A stretch of DNA of 64,000 bases from Styela clava (GCF_964204865.1 NC_135263.1:5706501-5770500), one strand, 5' to 3'; numbered from the stretch's first letter, positions 24,301 to 38,954 are shown. Numbers and translations are program-made. The notes: generated by a model from the letters alone, not told the origin.

Positions 24301-26856
24301 AATTTTTGTTGTAGTAGGAGCAGGAGAGAATGAGGTATTGTGAGAAGATTGACTGGTGTTATCAGGAGAGATAGGAGCTGCAGGTGGAACACTTCCTGGA
24401 GGTTCGGATCTAGTTTCTGCCTCTGCCAGTAATGACTCTTCATACTCCTTCTTGAATCTCTGCATTCGATAAGGTTGTGATTAGGTATTGAATGGGTACA
24501 AACTTATTCTACACCAGTAATGATTAGCTGTAATCGTTCATGTTGATAAAATTATTTGTGTAAATGTGCTTCATAACACAGCCGGATGGCATATATACAG
24601 TATTATTTGGCCTAGTCCAACTCTAAAAGGTATGAATGGTGTTTTACAGTTAATGTTCATGGTAGAGTCGTATATTTCATGAAAAAAGAGACTCCAGCCG
24701 TGACGCAAAGTGCGAATCGTATAAAGAGCGTGGATTTCAAAATCGTCAGTCACATGTGTGAAATTGTTGACGTGACTCAGAGAGGAAATCAATCAATATC
24801 AATCCTTTATAATGACTTATTATTGGTATAGCCTGTATTTTCAGTCATACATATCATCCCTGGCACTGTGATGTTTTGATAAATATGATTTTGACTGCAC
24901 CATACTTGGCAGAGGTATCGAGATTTTTTAAACCTGAAAAAAACGTAAAATTAATGGTAATTTTCACGCGTAGCGGCGCACATTAGAATGTTTATGTCTT
25001 TCTACACGCATTTCCGTCGAAAAAAGTAACATTTTTTGCATTGAGGGGGGCGTGTGCGCTAATAATTTTGGAATTTTGGCGTAAAATTTTTTTTTTTTAG
25101 ATGAGTGCGTTTTACATATATTGCTGAATAGAGCTCTATCACACGCTAATAAAAAGCCATGAGTGAAGCTTTAGGGCCTAATGGTTGACAAAAAAATAAC
25201 CAAAGTAAAATGGCACCAGAACGACCGGCTGGGGAAAATGATGATTTACACAAATACGTATTGGGAAATTGACACAGAAATTTTAATGCTTCCTTTGCAA
25301 TTGCTGTAATCTCTTTGTGGAGCGAAATCTAAAAATATTCCTTTCCATATTTTTGAAGGTAGTAAAAAGTCGGGTTTTACACTATTTTCACTATATTCCA
25401 ACAAAAGCTGAACAACATGTAACGATGGTGCGACAATGGCGTTCTTTTCTTGTTAGTTGCATAACAATGACTAAAGTGACGCAACAACCGAAAATAGTTC
25501 CGTTTTGTCTATTTATTGCACTGTGACTAAACCTATTTAACGAACTAGCCTACTTGTAGTTTTTTGAACGAGACACGGTGGTCCAAGAATATTTATAATG
25601 ACGCATCAACATGCTGAAGCAAGAAATGATTTCCCCTGAAAAAAACAAAACACAGAACCCCTAAGGAACCCTATAAACTCACGGAACCCCACTGCATGTG
25701 TTGCGGAACCCTAGGGTTCCGCAGAACCCCTGTTGATGAGCACTGTTCTAGATATTCATACCAAGATGTCACACAACCTGAAACCTAACCTTGTACATGA
25801 CCTGAGTTCAGGTTGTGCGCCATCTTGGTGTGCATACTTCAGGAGGTCCCTTGTTTCAAATCAATGGGCTTGATTTGATGGTGGAGGAAGTAGTAATCGA
25901 CCAGCAGATGCATGAACCGCACTGCGGCAGTGAGGAATCCAGCAATCCTATCGCTCATAAAGCACAATGCTCGAAACGCCAAACTTTCATTTGCCACAAA
26001 AAGTTAAAGATAAATGATATTCTAATGAACCATGAAATTATGTGTTATATCAAATAACATATAACCTTATATCACAGCTGAAAAAATATTCATAAGATAA
26101 AGTTGACAATCACCTTTTTAATTTTTAAAGTTGTATGTTCATGTTCGTCTGAATTATGTCTTCGTTTTTTCTTTTTCTTTTTGTGAGATTTCTCGTTATC
26201 AATTGTATATTCTCCAGTAAATGATGCGGGAGATCCGGCAGCATAATCAGAATCATAAACACCTTCTCCGCCAAGTTTCAAAACGATCTTTAAATGAGGC
26301 TTCTCCTCATCTGAAAAACAAGAAGAGGAGTTTCAGATAATATTGTGATATACATATCTCCAATTTTGATATTTTTATTCAGCTATTTTTTTCCACTGTG
26401 CAACAAACATCGTACATATGAACGAAAAATATTTAAATGAATCTATGGAAAAAAAATTCGTACAATTTTTTAACAGCAATGGAAGAAGCGTTTGAATAGA
26501 CTATCAAAGTTATCAGGTCAGAGACACCATTTTCCAGCAGAAGATGACGTCAAGCAATTACAAAGGTGGGAGAAAGCATAAGAGGTACTGCGGTTATAAA
26601 AAATAGAATCTTGCTGGTTCAACTGAGCTTACTTACAATATGAGAAGTCATATCAAAGACACTGAGCAGTGTTTACTGTAGAAGATATTTCCCGAAACTG
26701 TTGCCATTAAATATTCCTGACATATTTAAGCCAGTACAACAAAAACAATTATATGAAGACTAACAAATAAAATAATATGATGAGGTAATATTAAATTTTT
26801 TTACTTTCGTCATCATGTCTTCTTTCAGACTTATGCTTCTTGTGTTTCTTTCCCAT
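15307..26856 (-). CDS. BRD7: BRD7/BRD9 ortholog, SWI/SNF bromodomain subunit
   Basis: Seventeen exons join in phase into 627 residues: 26856-26805, 26310-26114, 24459-24273, 23283-23226, 22752-22608, 22278-22168, 21647-21555, 20990-20875, 20085-19953, 19466-19400, 18888-18781, 18513-18378, 17570-17447, 17216-17171, 16743-16695, 16218-16082 and 15431-15307. BRD7 and BRD9 are subunits of the PBAF and ncBAF remodelers. The start MGKKHKKHKSE is shared by both. Exon 2 holds a KKKKKKRR basic tract. The bromodomain spans about residues 146-255, with DMIAPGYSDFIQQPMDF and the acetyl-lysine-binding Asn at about 227 (TYNRPETIFY). Exon 12 (TYLSYGPFGSFSPTYDSRVANI) and the C-terminal GIRKAIGVDMS look more like BRD7. 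It is probably the single pre-duplication ortholog. Introns hold many SINE- and MITE-like repeats. Confidence 0.93.
15508..15716. repeat. MITE-like palindromic repeat, GGTACACA family (near full length)
   Basis: Left end GGATGCTCCAGAAGTGTG and right end CACTACGAGAGTACC are inverted. Internal marks are ATATGGAGGTA, GTTGTGTAAAGGGA, AACACAGACAGTCCCC and CCTAACCCTACC. It lies in the last intron of BRD7. Confidence 0.7.
16465..16550. repeat. Partial copy of the TTTATCCCAGG SINE-like family
   Basis: Contains TATTTATCCCAGGAAAGAG and GCAAACCATGGTCTC, the start and the middle of the consensus seen at 19.2 kb, joined by a small deletion. It lies in a BRD7 intron. Confidence 0.5.
18035..18270. repeat. 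MITE-like palindromic repeat, GGTACACA family
   Basis: Same internal landmarks as the 15508-15716 copy (ATATGGAGGTA, TTGTGTAAAAGGACG, CACAGACATTTCC), ending CACTACGGGAGTACC. A short internal duplication (GGAAACCTACG occurs twice) makes it slightly longer. It is in a BRD7 intron. Confidence 0.65.
19215..19398. repeat. SINE-like repeat, TTTATCCCAGG family, abutting a BRD7 splice donor
   Basis: The clearest copy runs from TATTTATCCCAGGGGATGG through AACCACGGCCTCTCGTCC and GTCCATGTCGGGTATGGG to TGGTGGAGGAAGCCGTAA. It ends within about 20 bp of the donor site of BRD7 exon 10 (exon end 19400). In the longer copies at 21.2 and 23.4 kb the minus strand begins with a tRNA-like GGTGGTTAGTGCA segment, which suggests a tRNA-derived SINE. 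Confidence 0.65.
20135..20440. repeat. Diverged SINE-like repeat, TTTATCCCAGG family
   Basis: Contains TTTTATCCTAGGGAATG, TTAATCATATGGCACAC and, further on, TTCAGCAATCCTCC. It lies in the intron between BRD7 exons 8 and 9. Confidence 0.5.
20603..20816. repeat. MITE-like palindromic repeat, GGTACACA family (near full length)
   Basis: Left GGCGCTCCAGAAGTATG and right CACTACAGGAGTGCC are inverted. The inside follows the 15508-15716 copy closely. It is in a BRD7 intron, 60 bp from exon 8. Confidence 0.7.
21205..21505 (-). repeat. SINE-like repeat with tRNA-like head
   Basis: On the minus strand it begins GGAATCGCGGTGGTTAGTGC, a tRNA A-box-like start, runs through CTTCCTCCACCATCAAGTCC and ends near the CCGATAAGACGG / TTATGCCAGG landmarks. 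It lies next to BRD7 exon 7. Confidence 0.6.
23350..23592 (-). repeat. SINE-like repeat, TTTATCCCAGG family
   Basis: Shares TTTATCCTGACGG, CTTAATCATATGG, CCATGTCGGGTATGGG and the tRNA-like block CCTAACGCTTAGCACGATGC with the 21.2-kb copy. It lies in the intron upstream of BRD7 exon 4. Confidence 0.6.
25600..25745. repeat. hAT-type right terminus
   Basis: GGGTTCCGCAGAACCCCTG followed by TTGATGAGCACTG at 25745 is the reverse complement of a typical hAT left end. The opposite end with matching duplication TTCTAGAT was not found. It lies in BRD7 intron 2. Confidence 0.45.
25746..25985. repeat. Short GGTACACA MITE variant followed by a SINE-like fragment
   Basis: 25750-25853 has the pair CCAAGATGTCACACAACCTG / CAGGTTGTGCGCCATCTTGG. 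25855-25985 carries TTGATGGTGGAGGAAGTAGT and CCAGCAATCCTATCGC of the SINE-like family. Both lie in BRD7 intron 2. Confidence 0.5.
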
Positions 26857-27627
26857 TGTACGATACGTATACTAATTCAGCACTAGAGATAATTTTAACT
26901 AAAAATCATATTTACGGTAAGTTCGAAATAGGAAATAAAATTTAAATAAGTTAATAAAATTCATTGAATAACCAGGTGAATACACAGTATCCAGAATCCA
27001 CTGATGCAGATATTCACTCCAACAAAAGAAGACAGGATTTTAATGAATGTCTACAATGGATGGAAAGAGACTACAGAAAACTAATGTGAATTCAGTCTCT
27101 AATTCGGTTGCAAGCATGGCTGTGGAGTTGCATATATTCATTGATATTAGTTAGATACAAAGCCACAAGTATAATTTCTGATTTCTAATGGTGATAATCG
27201 AAGTGAAAACTTGTAATACAAAGTAATAAAGCATTAGGTTCACTAAGGTAAGTTCTCAAAAGACAATGAAAGAAACCGCTGCCAACAACTCTTGCCAATA
27301 TTTTCGAAATAACACCTGGAGTTCAAGATCTATGAAATAAACACTACGAAGCAATATTTCAATGATCATGTAGTCTGTAATTTACTGGTAAATGCAAATC
27401 GAGTGTCAAGCGATCTTTGGTCTTTTTTATCTACCTGCTAAAGTATAACAGCAATACTCCAGGTAAGGATGTATTAGTGGTTTGTACAAATGAATTATGC
27501 ACTCACACAACACAATCACTAATATATGCCGTTGTTTATATCAACACAATATGCACTGTATTTTATTTTTCAATAATAATTCTGGCAACAGGGTGAGATT
27601 TCCTTTTAAGTCATGCTCAATCTCTAT

Positions 27628-27975
27628 TTAAGATTTCCATAAATGTTTGTATTCATCAACATCAAATTCTTCAGTTTTGGTTTTTGTCTCCACTTCCTCA
27701 ACTATATTTTGTCGAGCCAGCCAAAGTTTTCTACGTTCCACATCACTAAGTGGAGCAATGTCTATTGGCATTTTTATCATTCGCATTGGTTCAGGATACC
27801 GAATTGTGTACGTAGATCCATCCTGTTTTACAACCGTTGTTTTGTACATCCCAGGATATGTTGATCGTTTTTGTTTACTGGCGATACATTTGTTCGAGTT
27901 TTGCCTAATGTTGACACAACTGCATTTTATTAATTTATTTTGAAGAGGAAATAATTTTTGAATTAAATTACTCAT
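27628..27975 (-). CDS. MRPL55: Mitochondrial ribosomal protein L55 (bL31-like, mL55)
   Basis: This intronless gene of 115 residues encodes the large-subunit mitoribosomal protein mL55, a metazoan-specific component. The N-terminal 30-35 residues are basic with few acidic residues, as expected for a mitochondrial targeting sequence. The core VVKQDGSTYTIRYPEPMRM followed by IKMPIDIAPLSDVERR is the family signature (human: [25 protein letters not shown]). The C terminus DVDEYKHLWKS matches the family's VERYRQFW ending. The ATG is 7 nt downstream of TATTTTTACAG, a strong acceptor-like site. The stop codon is 770 bp upstream of the BRD7 start on the same strand. Confidence 0.95.
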   Translation of the reverse strand: MSNLIQKLFPLQNKLIKCSCVNIRQNSNKCIASKQKRSTYPGMYKTTVVKQDGSTYTIRYPEPMRMIKMPIDIAPLSDVERRKLWLARQNIVEEVETKTKTEEFDVDEYKHLWKS

Positions 27976-29344
27976 TTTAATTCTGTAAAAATATCAAGAA
28001 AACCTGAATAACAAACACACATATACAGAAACATCAAAACCGAATAAAACCTAGAAAAATACATCAAGCGACAAAAAAGTACAGCTCTTAATAAATCCTC
28101 ACAGTGGATCCAAATGTTCAGTCATCCAAGAATTTTGTATAATAATAGGCAGGGTTAGAAATGAACTGAAAATGTAAAAGACAATGAGGGATCTTGTTGA
28201 TGACACCTGAATGGGGATCATCTTAGATTAGTTGATGAAATGATTTATTAATTTTACAAATAGTTCAAATTCAAGAAGTTCAAGTGTCATGCCAACTACC
28301 TCACCAACACGCACGGAGGCCCAGTGATGACTATTGGACATATTAGAGGCTGATTTTCCATATCCATGTTTGTAACAAAGATGTAAAACGCCTATCTGCA
28401 TATGCATCTGTCTCATTAATAAAAGCACATAAATATATATAAATGTGTAACGACTTTCTAATCTTTTCCCTTCACTATAAAATGTAAAAATCTTGGGTAT
28501 ACATGATTCTATAATAAAACGATATTAAACACAATACGTGATCTAATCCAATTTACAATCCCAAAACAAGAAAAATAAAAATCCATGCTGACATAAATAT
28601 CTAAGCTTTCATATTACAAAAATGAGTTCCAGTAAAATTAAAATGAAACGAAACCAAACTGCATTAAATGAAATAATCGTTATAAAACAACAACAGTATA
28701 TGGCTATATGTTTTCCAGTCAAAAATAAACCTTTACTAAAATTCAGGCAAATTTCACCTTCTAATATAAATACATTTGTAAACACTAAACAGTGATATGA
28801 ATAATAGTACAGACTTCGAATGAACATAGGATGAAAGAGTATAATACATGTTCATTTTATTCGGTAATGAATTTCGAACTTATTCAAAATAATTGTGATA
28901 ATTTTTGTGAAATTTACCAATTCACTGGTAATTACTAATATTTTTTCACCCAATAACATTCACCAACATTTACGCAAATCTGTCACAACTCACAAGGTTA
29001 GTTACTAGTAACTCTTCTATCAATACTCTCTGTTTGAGACCCATACTCTGATCAAATTTGCGAGTTCAAACCAAACTTAAAAACTCAAAATATACTTTTC
29101 AAGAATTCAGATGATCTTAATGATTTTGTTCAAAAATTTTCTGTTTCACAGTGCTACAAAATAGATCCTTGTGGGTTTTTAGAAATCGAAAAATCACATT
29201 CTAGAATTCAAAAACTTTGACATGGACATGGCTATTGAAAAGCGAATATTTGGCAATATTTACAGCAATAATGCATAGATTAAATAATGTTTTATCAAAT
29301 TAATTACATCATAATTCTAATCTTTCAAATTCGAAAAAAAAAAA
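27976..29344. other. Intergenic, AT-rich, no gene seen
   Basis: Short frames on the minus strand (28228-28428 and 28609-28827) are hydrophobic or low-complexity and match nothing I recognise. The 3' end of the MFSD9 transcript must fall here. Confidence 0.4.
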
Positions 29345-30610
29345 TCACATTTTCAACTTTCTTTCTCTATATAAGTAGGAATCATAGTAAAAAACTGCAA
29401 TAGACAATGAACCGAGAAATATAGAAAAAGCATTTGGAGCTGAGAAAGATAATTCTTGTAGAATGCCATTAGCCAGAGGCGCTCCAAACCTGGCCACGGA
29501 TAACACTGATGATCCAAGGCCTTGTATGTGTCCAATGTCACAACTTTCTGAATATTTCACAGTCAAAACCACACCACAAACTCGAAGTACTGAGGTACCC
29601 ATAGTAAGGGTTGTCATGGCTACTAGAATCACAGATATTTTCGAAGAAATTAAAAATAGAATAAAAGATAGCAAAACTAAACAACTTGCATGCATTTGCA
29701 ATTTCTCTTCATGGCCTTTGTAATATGCTAAATTCGACACAGTGCCAACTAAAAACCCAAAAAATAACCCAAGAAACCCATTATACGAGACAATATATCC
29801 AACTGTAGTTGAGGCTAAATCAGGGTGATAATGGGTTAACCATAAAACAAACGTTGAACGAAACATCAAAACTGGCAAGGCAAGCAAAAAACGAGAAGCA
29901 AAAACCCCTCTCTGGAAGCGTTTGAGGTCATCAGTTATATTTTCTACATTTGCTGTGTTTTCGGTAACACCGTTTTCGTGATTAAATCCATTTTTGTGTG
30001 ATTTTTCTGTTGGCATGGGTTTATATAACTCATGATTTGGATAAAATCTTAAAATTGACACAACTAAAAAATTTAGTAAAAAAAGAGAAGCACAAATCAT
30101 ATAACTAATGTAGAGTCCATAAGTATGGCCAAAATTCGCAACCAAATGTCCATGAACAGTGGGTCCAATAATAAATCCAATGCTTGCAATTGCATTAAAA
30201 CTTCCTATTGCCTGATTTTTGTTATGACCGGACTCTTCAATTAAGCAACATCTGCATAAATCTTGTGTGTGCTTAAAAATACCAGGAATTATCCTTAGCA
30301 ATGCCAAGCTGACCAATGATGAAACAAAAAATCCAGAAAAGAGATATCCAGTAGAAGAAATTATTAGGCAAGCTGAAATGGCATTTAAACGTCCTCTGGA
30401 ATCGCTCCATTTTCCAACCAAAGGACTTGAAAACAATTGTAGTGCTCCATAAATAGATGTTATGGCCCCTGTCAGGGTCGAAGAAGCTCCAAACGATTTT
30501 ATATGAACGGGAAACGCTGGAACGACGAGACTTACGGCAAGCATGTCTAAAAATCCAATCAAATATAGAAGGAAATGCCGAGCCTGTAGGTTTCTATTTT
30601 TCTTCGTCAT
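29345..30610 (-). CDS. MFSD9: MFSD9, major facilitator superfamily transporter
   Basis: An intronless frame encodes 421 residues with the alternating hydrophobic segments of a 12-helix MFS carrier. Family marks are LLYLIGFLDMLAVSLVVPAFP in helix 1, the loop 2-3 motif LVGKWSDSRGR (MFS signature G-x-x-x-D-R-x-G-R type), RIIPGIFKHTQDL in helix 4, and GFIIGPTVHGHLVANFG in helix 5. PGIFKHT is characteristic of MFSD9 rather than MFSD10 or MFSD14. Human MFSD9 is 474 residues; this copy is shorter, mainly in the ends and central loop (a Lys/Asn/Glu-rich loop at about 200-225). Its substrate is not established. It is divergent from MED22, with 1.15 kb between the two start codons. No acceptor-like AG lies close upstream of this ATG. 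Confidence 0.9.
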   Translation of the reverse strand: MTKKNRNLQARHFLLYLIGFLDMLAVSLVVPAFPVHIKSFGASSTLTGAITSIYGALQLFSSPLVGKWSDSRGRLNAISACLIISSTGYLFSGFFVSSLVSLALLRIIPGIFKHTQDLCRCCLIEESGHNKNQAIGSFNAIASIGFIIGPTVHGHLVANFGHTYGLYISYMICASLFLLNFLVVSILRFYPNHELYKPMPTEKSHKNGFNHENGVTENTANVENITDDLKRFQRGVFASRFLLALPVLMFRSTFVLWLTHYHPDLASTTVGYIVSYNGFLGLFFGFLVGTVSNLAYYKGHEEKLQMHASCLVLLSFILFLISSKISVILVAMTTLTMGTSVLRVCGVVLTVKYSESCDIGHIQGLGSSVLSVARFGAPLANGILQELSFSAPNAFSIFLGSLSIAVFYYDSYLYRERKLKM

Positions 30611-31762
30611 AATACAGTAATATTATGGTATGTCTTGGTCTTAAATAATCTCTTATCTCGACAGTGCAATAATCTAACATGAAAACATCAGGAAGCATGC
30701 CGAAACTAATCTTCAATTGCTAAGGAAGAGAATACGACAGTTACCTACTTTCCAGCATAACGCATTAGTGCGCCATATGGATGTTTCAAAAAACGAAAAT
30801 GTTCATATCTACGCAAGTTGGCGCAAGGCATCAATAAAAAAATGCACGCGATTTGACTGAATTTTCGAACCAAATGCTTACGGCCGTAGTTTGGTTTGGG
30901 ATTATTTAATTCTTTTTGTGAATAATTTTCTAACTGCAGAACCATCGTTCCATAGGTGTGAAATTATATGGAGGCCATGTTATAGTGTTACGCAACGACG
31001 GTTATATATATATATATATATATATATGCTGATATATCCGATGTCAGATCTTCACTTTTGTTAGATTACCGTGCAAGATTAAAGATTATACAATACAATT
31101 TTATTTTGATCTTTCGTCTACAACGTGATAACACAGAACGCAAAATAAAAGCACAGACAAGGGCGACGAAAAGATCGGGAAAATGGACAAAACCTCGAGA
31201 AAGGTTTATAGCAAACGCTGCAAGCGTTTGTGCCCATTTACCCTCACTCACACAGATTCATTCAAATAGCTCATAAGTCTGTAAGTGAGCGTGTGCTTTG
31301 TTCACGACGGGGATATCGCTCATGTCAGCGTGTGTACTCCTCAAAATCCTTACAGAGTTGAAGAAGTCATTTAATGCAGCAATGCCTGTTTTCCCCATTT
31401 TGCCATCAATATTGGGATGCTTTGTGGAAGATTGAATCAATCTTATTTAGGTACCTATTGCAGTATTGTTCTGCGAATTAACTTCCTGAATCAGTAAATA
31501 CACATACAGACACACATAGCTGACATAGAGCTATTGATCACCTCCAGACCTTACAGAATGTTTAAGAAATACGGTATGTTAAACTTCTCCACTACTACAA
31601 AAAAGCAAAATGTTAACATTACAGAATTATGTTCCTTGTGTGGACTTGATAGTGTTTAATTTTTTTTAAGATGCTGCTTGAGTACAATGTAAAATCATGT
31701 CTATAAATTTGATTTCTTTTTCTCAACTTTTAGCCCATAACGTAAAATTAGGATATAAAACA
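30611..31762. other. Intergenic region between divergent MFSD9 and MED22
   Basis: Holds a pure TA dinucleotide run at about 31002-31027 and presumably both promoters. A minus-strand frame at 30745-30945 ends in a donor-like AAGTAGGTAACTG and could be an untranslated first exon of MFSD9, but I see no recognisable protein in it. Confidence 0.45.
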
Positions 31763-32242
31763 ATGGCAGGAAATCCAGCTAGATCTGCACAACTCTCTCA
31801 TACAACGCAAAATCTACTAAAATCATACAAAAGCAGATTACAGGATGACATCCGAACCATGTATGAGAACTTCAACGAAATTATACGATCTGCAAAAATA
31901 GCAACAGATGAAAAACAACTCGTACAAAAAGAATCGCAAGGCTATTTTGACGTTTACCAAATGAAAGTACGAGCTGCAAATATTGTTCGCGCAGGAGAAT
32001 CATTACTAAAACTCATATCAGATCTCAAAACTTTTGTCATTTTGAACGATTTCCCAAGTATAAATGAACAATTAAATCAACAGAATCAAGCATTGAAAAA
32101 CACTGGTGATCTTTTACAACAGAAGATTATTGAAATGAGAGATGAATTTTCTTCTGCTATGATAGATCTTGAAAATGAATATTATAATTCATTAAGAATT
32201 CCAGTTCGTAAGCCCACAAATCACAGCTCTTCTATGCAATGA
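31763..32242 (+). CDS. MED22: Mediator complex subunit 22 (Surf5)
   Basis: An intronless gene of 159 residues encodes the head-module subunit MED22, which pairs with MED11 by a helical bundle. Signatures are LLKSYKSRLQDDIRTMYENF near the N terminus, then MKVRAANIVRAGESLLKLISD, VILNDFPSINEQLNQQNQAL and DLENEYYNSLR. Together they cover the whole conserved family length, and the protein ends shortly after, like the short vertebrate isoform. The frame continues 22 codons upstream, but MAGNPARSAQ is chosen because TCTCAACTTTTAG, an acceptor-like site, lies 30 nt before it and the upstream residues are hydrophobic non-family sequence. Confidence 0.95.
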   Translation: MAGNPARSAQLSHTTQNLLKSYKSRLQDDIRTMYENFNEIIRSAKIATDEKQLVQKESQGYFDVYQMKVRAANIVRAGESLLKLISDLKTFVILNDFPSINEQLNQQNQALKNTGDLLQQKIIEMRDEFSSAMIDLENEYYNSLRIPVRKPTNHSSSMQ

Positions 32243-32284
32243 TTTTGAATACAAGATTTCGATTTCAATACCCATTTGAGACCT

Positions 32285-32535
32285 CATCCTAGAAAGGGAA
32301 ATTTTATATCTGTCTTAGGATAGGGTAAGCTGATGAGGCAGCTCAATCATATAGGAAATCACAGCCTCTTGTGTTATATACATGCCTAGGTTAAATATGA
32401 GAAACTAATACATCGTTTCAAATACCAAGATGGTGGAGGAAGTTGCAATCCAGCATTATGTAAACAACTTTGCAGCAGTCAGGGTGACCAGCAATCTTCT
32501 CACATAATTATCCCGACAGGATTAAATATTAACAC
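32285..32535 (-). repeat. SINE-like repeat, TTTATCCCAGG family, diverged
   Basis: Contains GATGAGGCAGCTCAATCATA, CACAGCCTCTTGT, AAGATGGTGGAGGAAGTTGC and CCAGCAATCTTCTC in the family order. It lies just downstream of MED22. Confidence 0.5.
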
Positions 32536-32851
32536 TTTCATCCCATATAGTGCCATCTTATCTCTGAAATATTTAAATTTCTTGCATGTTCATTCTTACA
32601 GTGCCTCTGTTAATTTTTTGTTAATTGAGTTATGAATGATAACTGACTTTTATTCATATTTCTACTTGAATCAAATGAATTGCCTTTGTATTGAGAGACT
32701 CCGAGTTGAGGTTCTTAACATAGTTCAAACCATAGTGTAAGTTTTATTTCTGGATTATTATGTATGTTTCTTTTTTGTTCATTATTGATTTGATTTTTGT
32801 ATGAGTTACGGTATATTTTTATTTTTGGGAAAACTTGTTTTTCATACTGGT

Positions 32852-32905
32852 GGGACGACCGGGTCTTAGACTTCGCCTTCGATTTGCCGCCTTTACCTCT
32901 TCCAA
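32852..32905 (-). pseudogene. Fragment of a histone H2A N-terminal tail
   Basis: The minus strand reads GRGKGGKSKAKSKTRSS, which is the canonical histone H2A tail. The frame then leaves the family sequence (no RAGLQFPVGR follows) and the initiator Met-Ser is absent. About 50 bp of H2A coding sequence therefore sits alone between MED22 and ECD. It cannot make a histone. Copying from a histone mRNA or gene is an inference. Confidence 0.55.
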
Positions 32906-33334
32906 AGCTGTTCTGTGTATATTCTGATTTTGAACCATTCAAAATAAATTGACTTAGTAGCAAAATTTGGTATCATGCTCTCCTCAAAATTTTCTGACCT
33001 GTTTCTCAGGTTAGAATAATTCAAAACTTAGGACAATTAACCTGGGATAAACAGAATCAAACAAAGAAATAAATGTAATGGTGAAGAAATAACGTAGTAG
33101 CACCATAAATTTGAATATAAAAACATTGGCTTTGGAGAGCATTTTCATTTAAATTTGAAAATTATGACTCCGTTGAAATTCACAATAAGACTCCCTATTC
33201 GTAAAACAGCAAAAACACTAGGCCCTAACTCCACAGCCCTGCTTTGTTATCTAGAGTACTAGTGCTTAATACAAACTTATCAGGCAATTTTTCTATTTTT
33301 TTTTAATTCCATTTCTCACAGACTTTATAACAAA

Positions 33335-37466
<4,132 letters not shown>

Positions 37467-37850
37467 TAGATATTTTGTTTTATCACTGCCATGGTACATA
37501 CAACTAACTGCACTCTGACGAAAATTCAGTAAAGTTAGAAAACGTCCAATTAGGGTGTGCTGTCTCATTTTGTGAACTTGCATGGAAGTGAAAAAACATG
37601 GAGCTATTCTCAAATTAGGCTTGAAGGATTATGTGAGTATGGTGATTACGCATGCCTGTGTCATACACACAGGATCAATGGAAATACAAATGATACAGTA
37701 TCAACTCTGTACCATACTGTTTTACTCTTAACTAAACCCAAACAAACTGTAAAATAGCAACCATATTCAAAATAAAATAAGAAGGCAGCTGCATAATCGA
37801 TGAGCCATTAGGACGGCATGTTAGTAATCGAGGTTAGGTATACTCTATGC

Positions 37851-37900
37851 CAGTGTTTTTCAAACTTTTTCCATCACAGCTTACTAGACGCAGCCAAATT
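37851..37900. repeat. Solo hAT-type terminus
   Basis: CAGTGTTTTTCAAACTTTTT followed by CTTTCGCGACCTTC is a typical hAT left end. A partner flanked by the same 8-mer CTCTATGC was not found. It is 80 bp downstream of the ECD polyadenylation signal. Confidence 0.4.
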
Positions 37901-38224
37901 CTTTCGCGACCTTCAGGAACTAAAATAAACCTTCATATATGGTTTATGGAAGAATGAATGATTGGGCTTCGTCCTTACCGTATTGCCACTGAGTTCAGTT
38001 AGCGTTAGCTTTTCAATATTTGTATCGTTTGGTGAGATATGATGGTTTGATTTCAACCACTAAAAGTTGTTAAAAATTGACAATTATCAAATACATGTTT
38101 ACAGAATGGAACCTAGCTTTATTTATTCTATGAAATTCAGTATTGAATTAATTAATATCATTTGGTGTACTGAAAAATGCAAAAGTTTAATTCCTGTTAA
38201 TCAGAAGAAAAAACTTTAAGGTAA

Positions 38225-38654
38225 GAAATAATATCTTCGTCTAATAAGTCCGGCTGGCGAACAAAAACAACGAAATAATTTTCATAATTGGTCAGAAACA
38301 CCGGGCGTCCATTGGCTAAAAATTCATTTGTTGAAAACGAATACTGATTGTTTTAGGCCGAAGATTTAATAATAATGATACAATATTAAAAAATTATATA
38401 AACAAAAAAACGTTTAGGTACCTATATCCAACAATTTTTTGTCATGAAGTCCATTCATTTCACGTAAAATTGATCTATTATTATTGATATATATTTGAAA
38501 TAACGATGTACACCTGAAACGTAATTTATAAAAAATTTACCTTGTGAGCGTCAATTTTCATTCTCACTTGAGGGTAGCATTTCTGTAATTTCGATGCAGT
38601 CGTTAATAAAGCACTTGATGCCAATAGCACAAGAAAGTACAAACTTAAAACCAT
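38225..38654 (-). pseudogene. Decayed tandem copy of the lipocalin gene
   Basis: The first exon (38654-38541) encodes a signal peptide and LQKCYPQVRMKIDAHK and differs from the intact gene by a few residues. Only 56 bp later follows the equivalent of exon 4 (REMNGLHDKKLLDI, about 38484-38434), so the GxW-bearing exons 2 and 3 are missing. An exon-5 remnant (FLTNYENYFVVFV, about 38330-38225) has lost its splice acceptor, and the family cysteine after TDY is replaced. No last exon is present. The intron start is still alignable with the intact gene, so it arose by duplication and decayed. It lies immediately beyond the intact gene's 3' end, in the same orientation. Confidence 0.8.
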
Positions 38655-38954
38655 ATTGGTATAAAATCTTCTTCGTACTGGTACTTTGTACACTTTTATT
38701 CTGTAGTGGTATAAGTGAGAATCAGCGCTTCCTATTTTTCTACGCCTCACTTAACATCTAAAATAAGTTAATTGACTTTGGAAAATACATAATTTCCTGT
38801 TTTCATATCTTTACGAACACTAATACCTAATTCAACTAGATCGGCTATAAACTTCGAAGAAATGATAAAACGAACAAAACACGCTCATACGCATCGTGCC
38901 TACTCACACAGCTAGGATGCAAATGCAGAGTTCATTGACTTTAGTGTCTGAGGT

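Noticed and set aside
30745-30945. Minus-strand 66-residue frame ending at a donor-like site upstream of MFSD9
   Set aside because: It could be an untranslated first exon, but there is no protein family resemblance and no evidence of joining to MFSD9.
38484-38541. A 27-bp intron between exon 1 and the next block in the decayed lipocalin
   Set aside because: Too short for a spliceosomal intron. The alignment with the intact gene shows a deletion of exons 2 and 3 instead.
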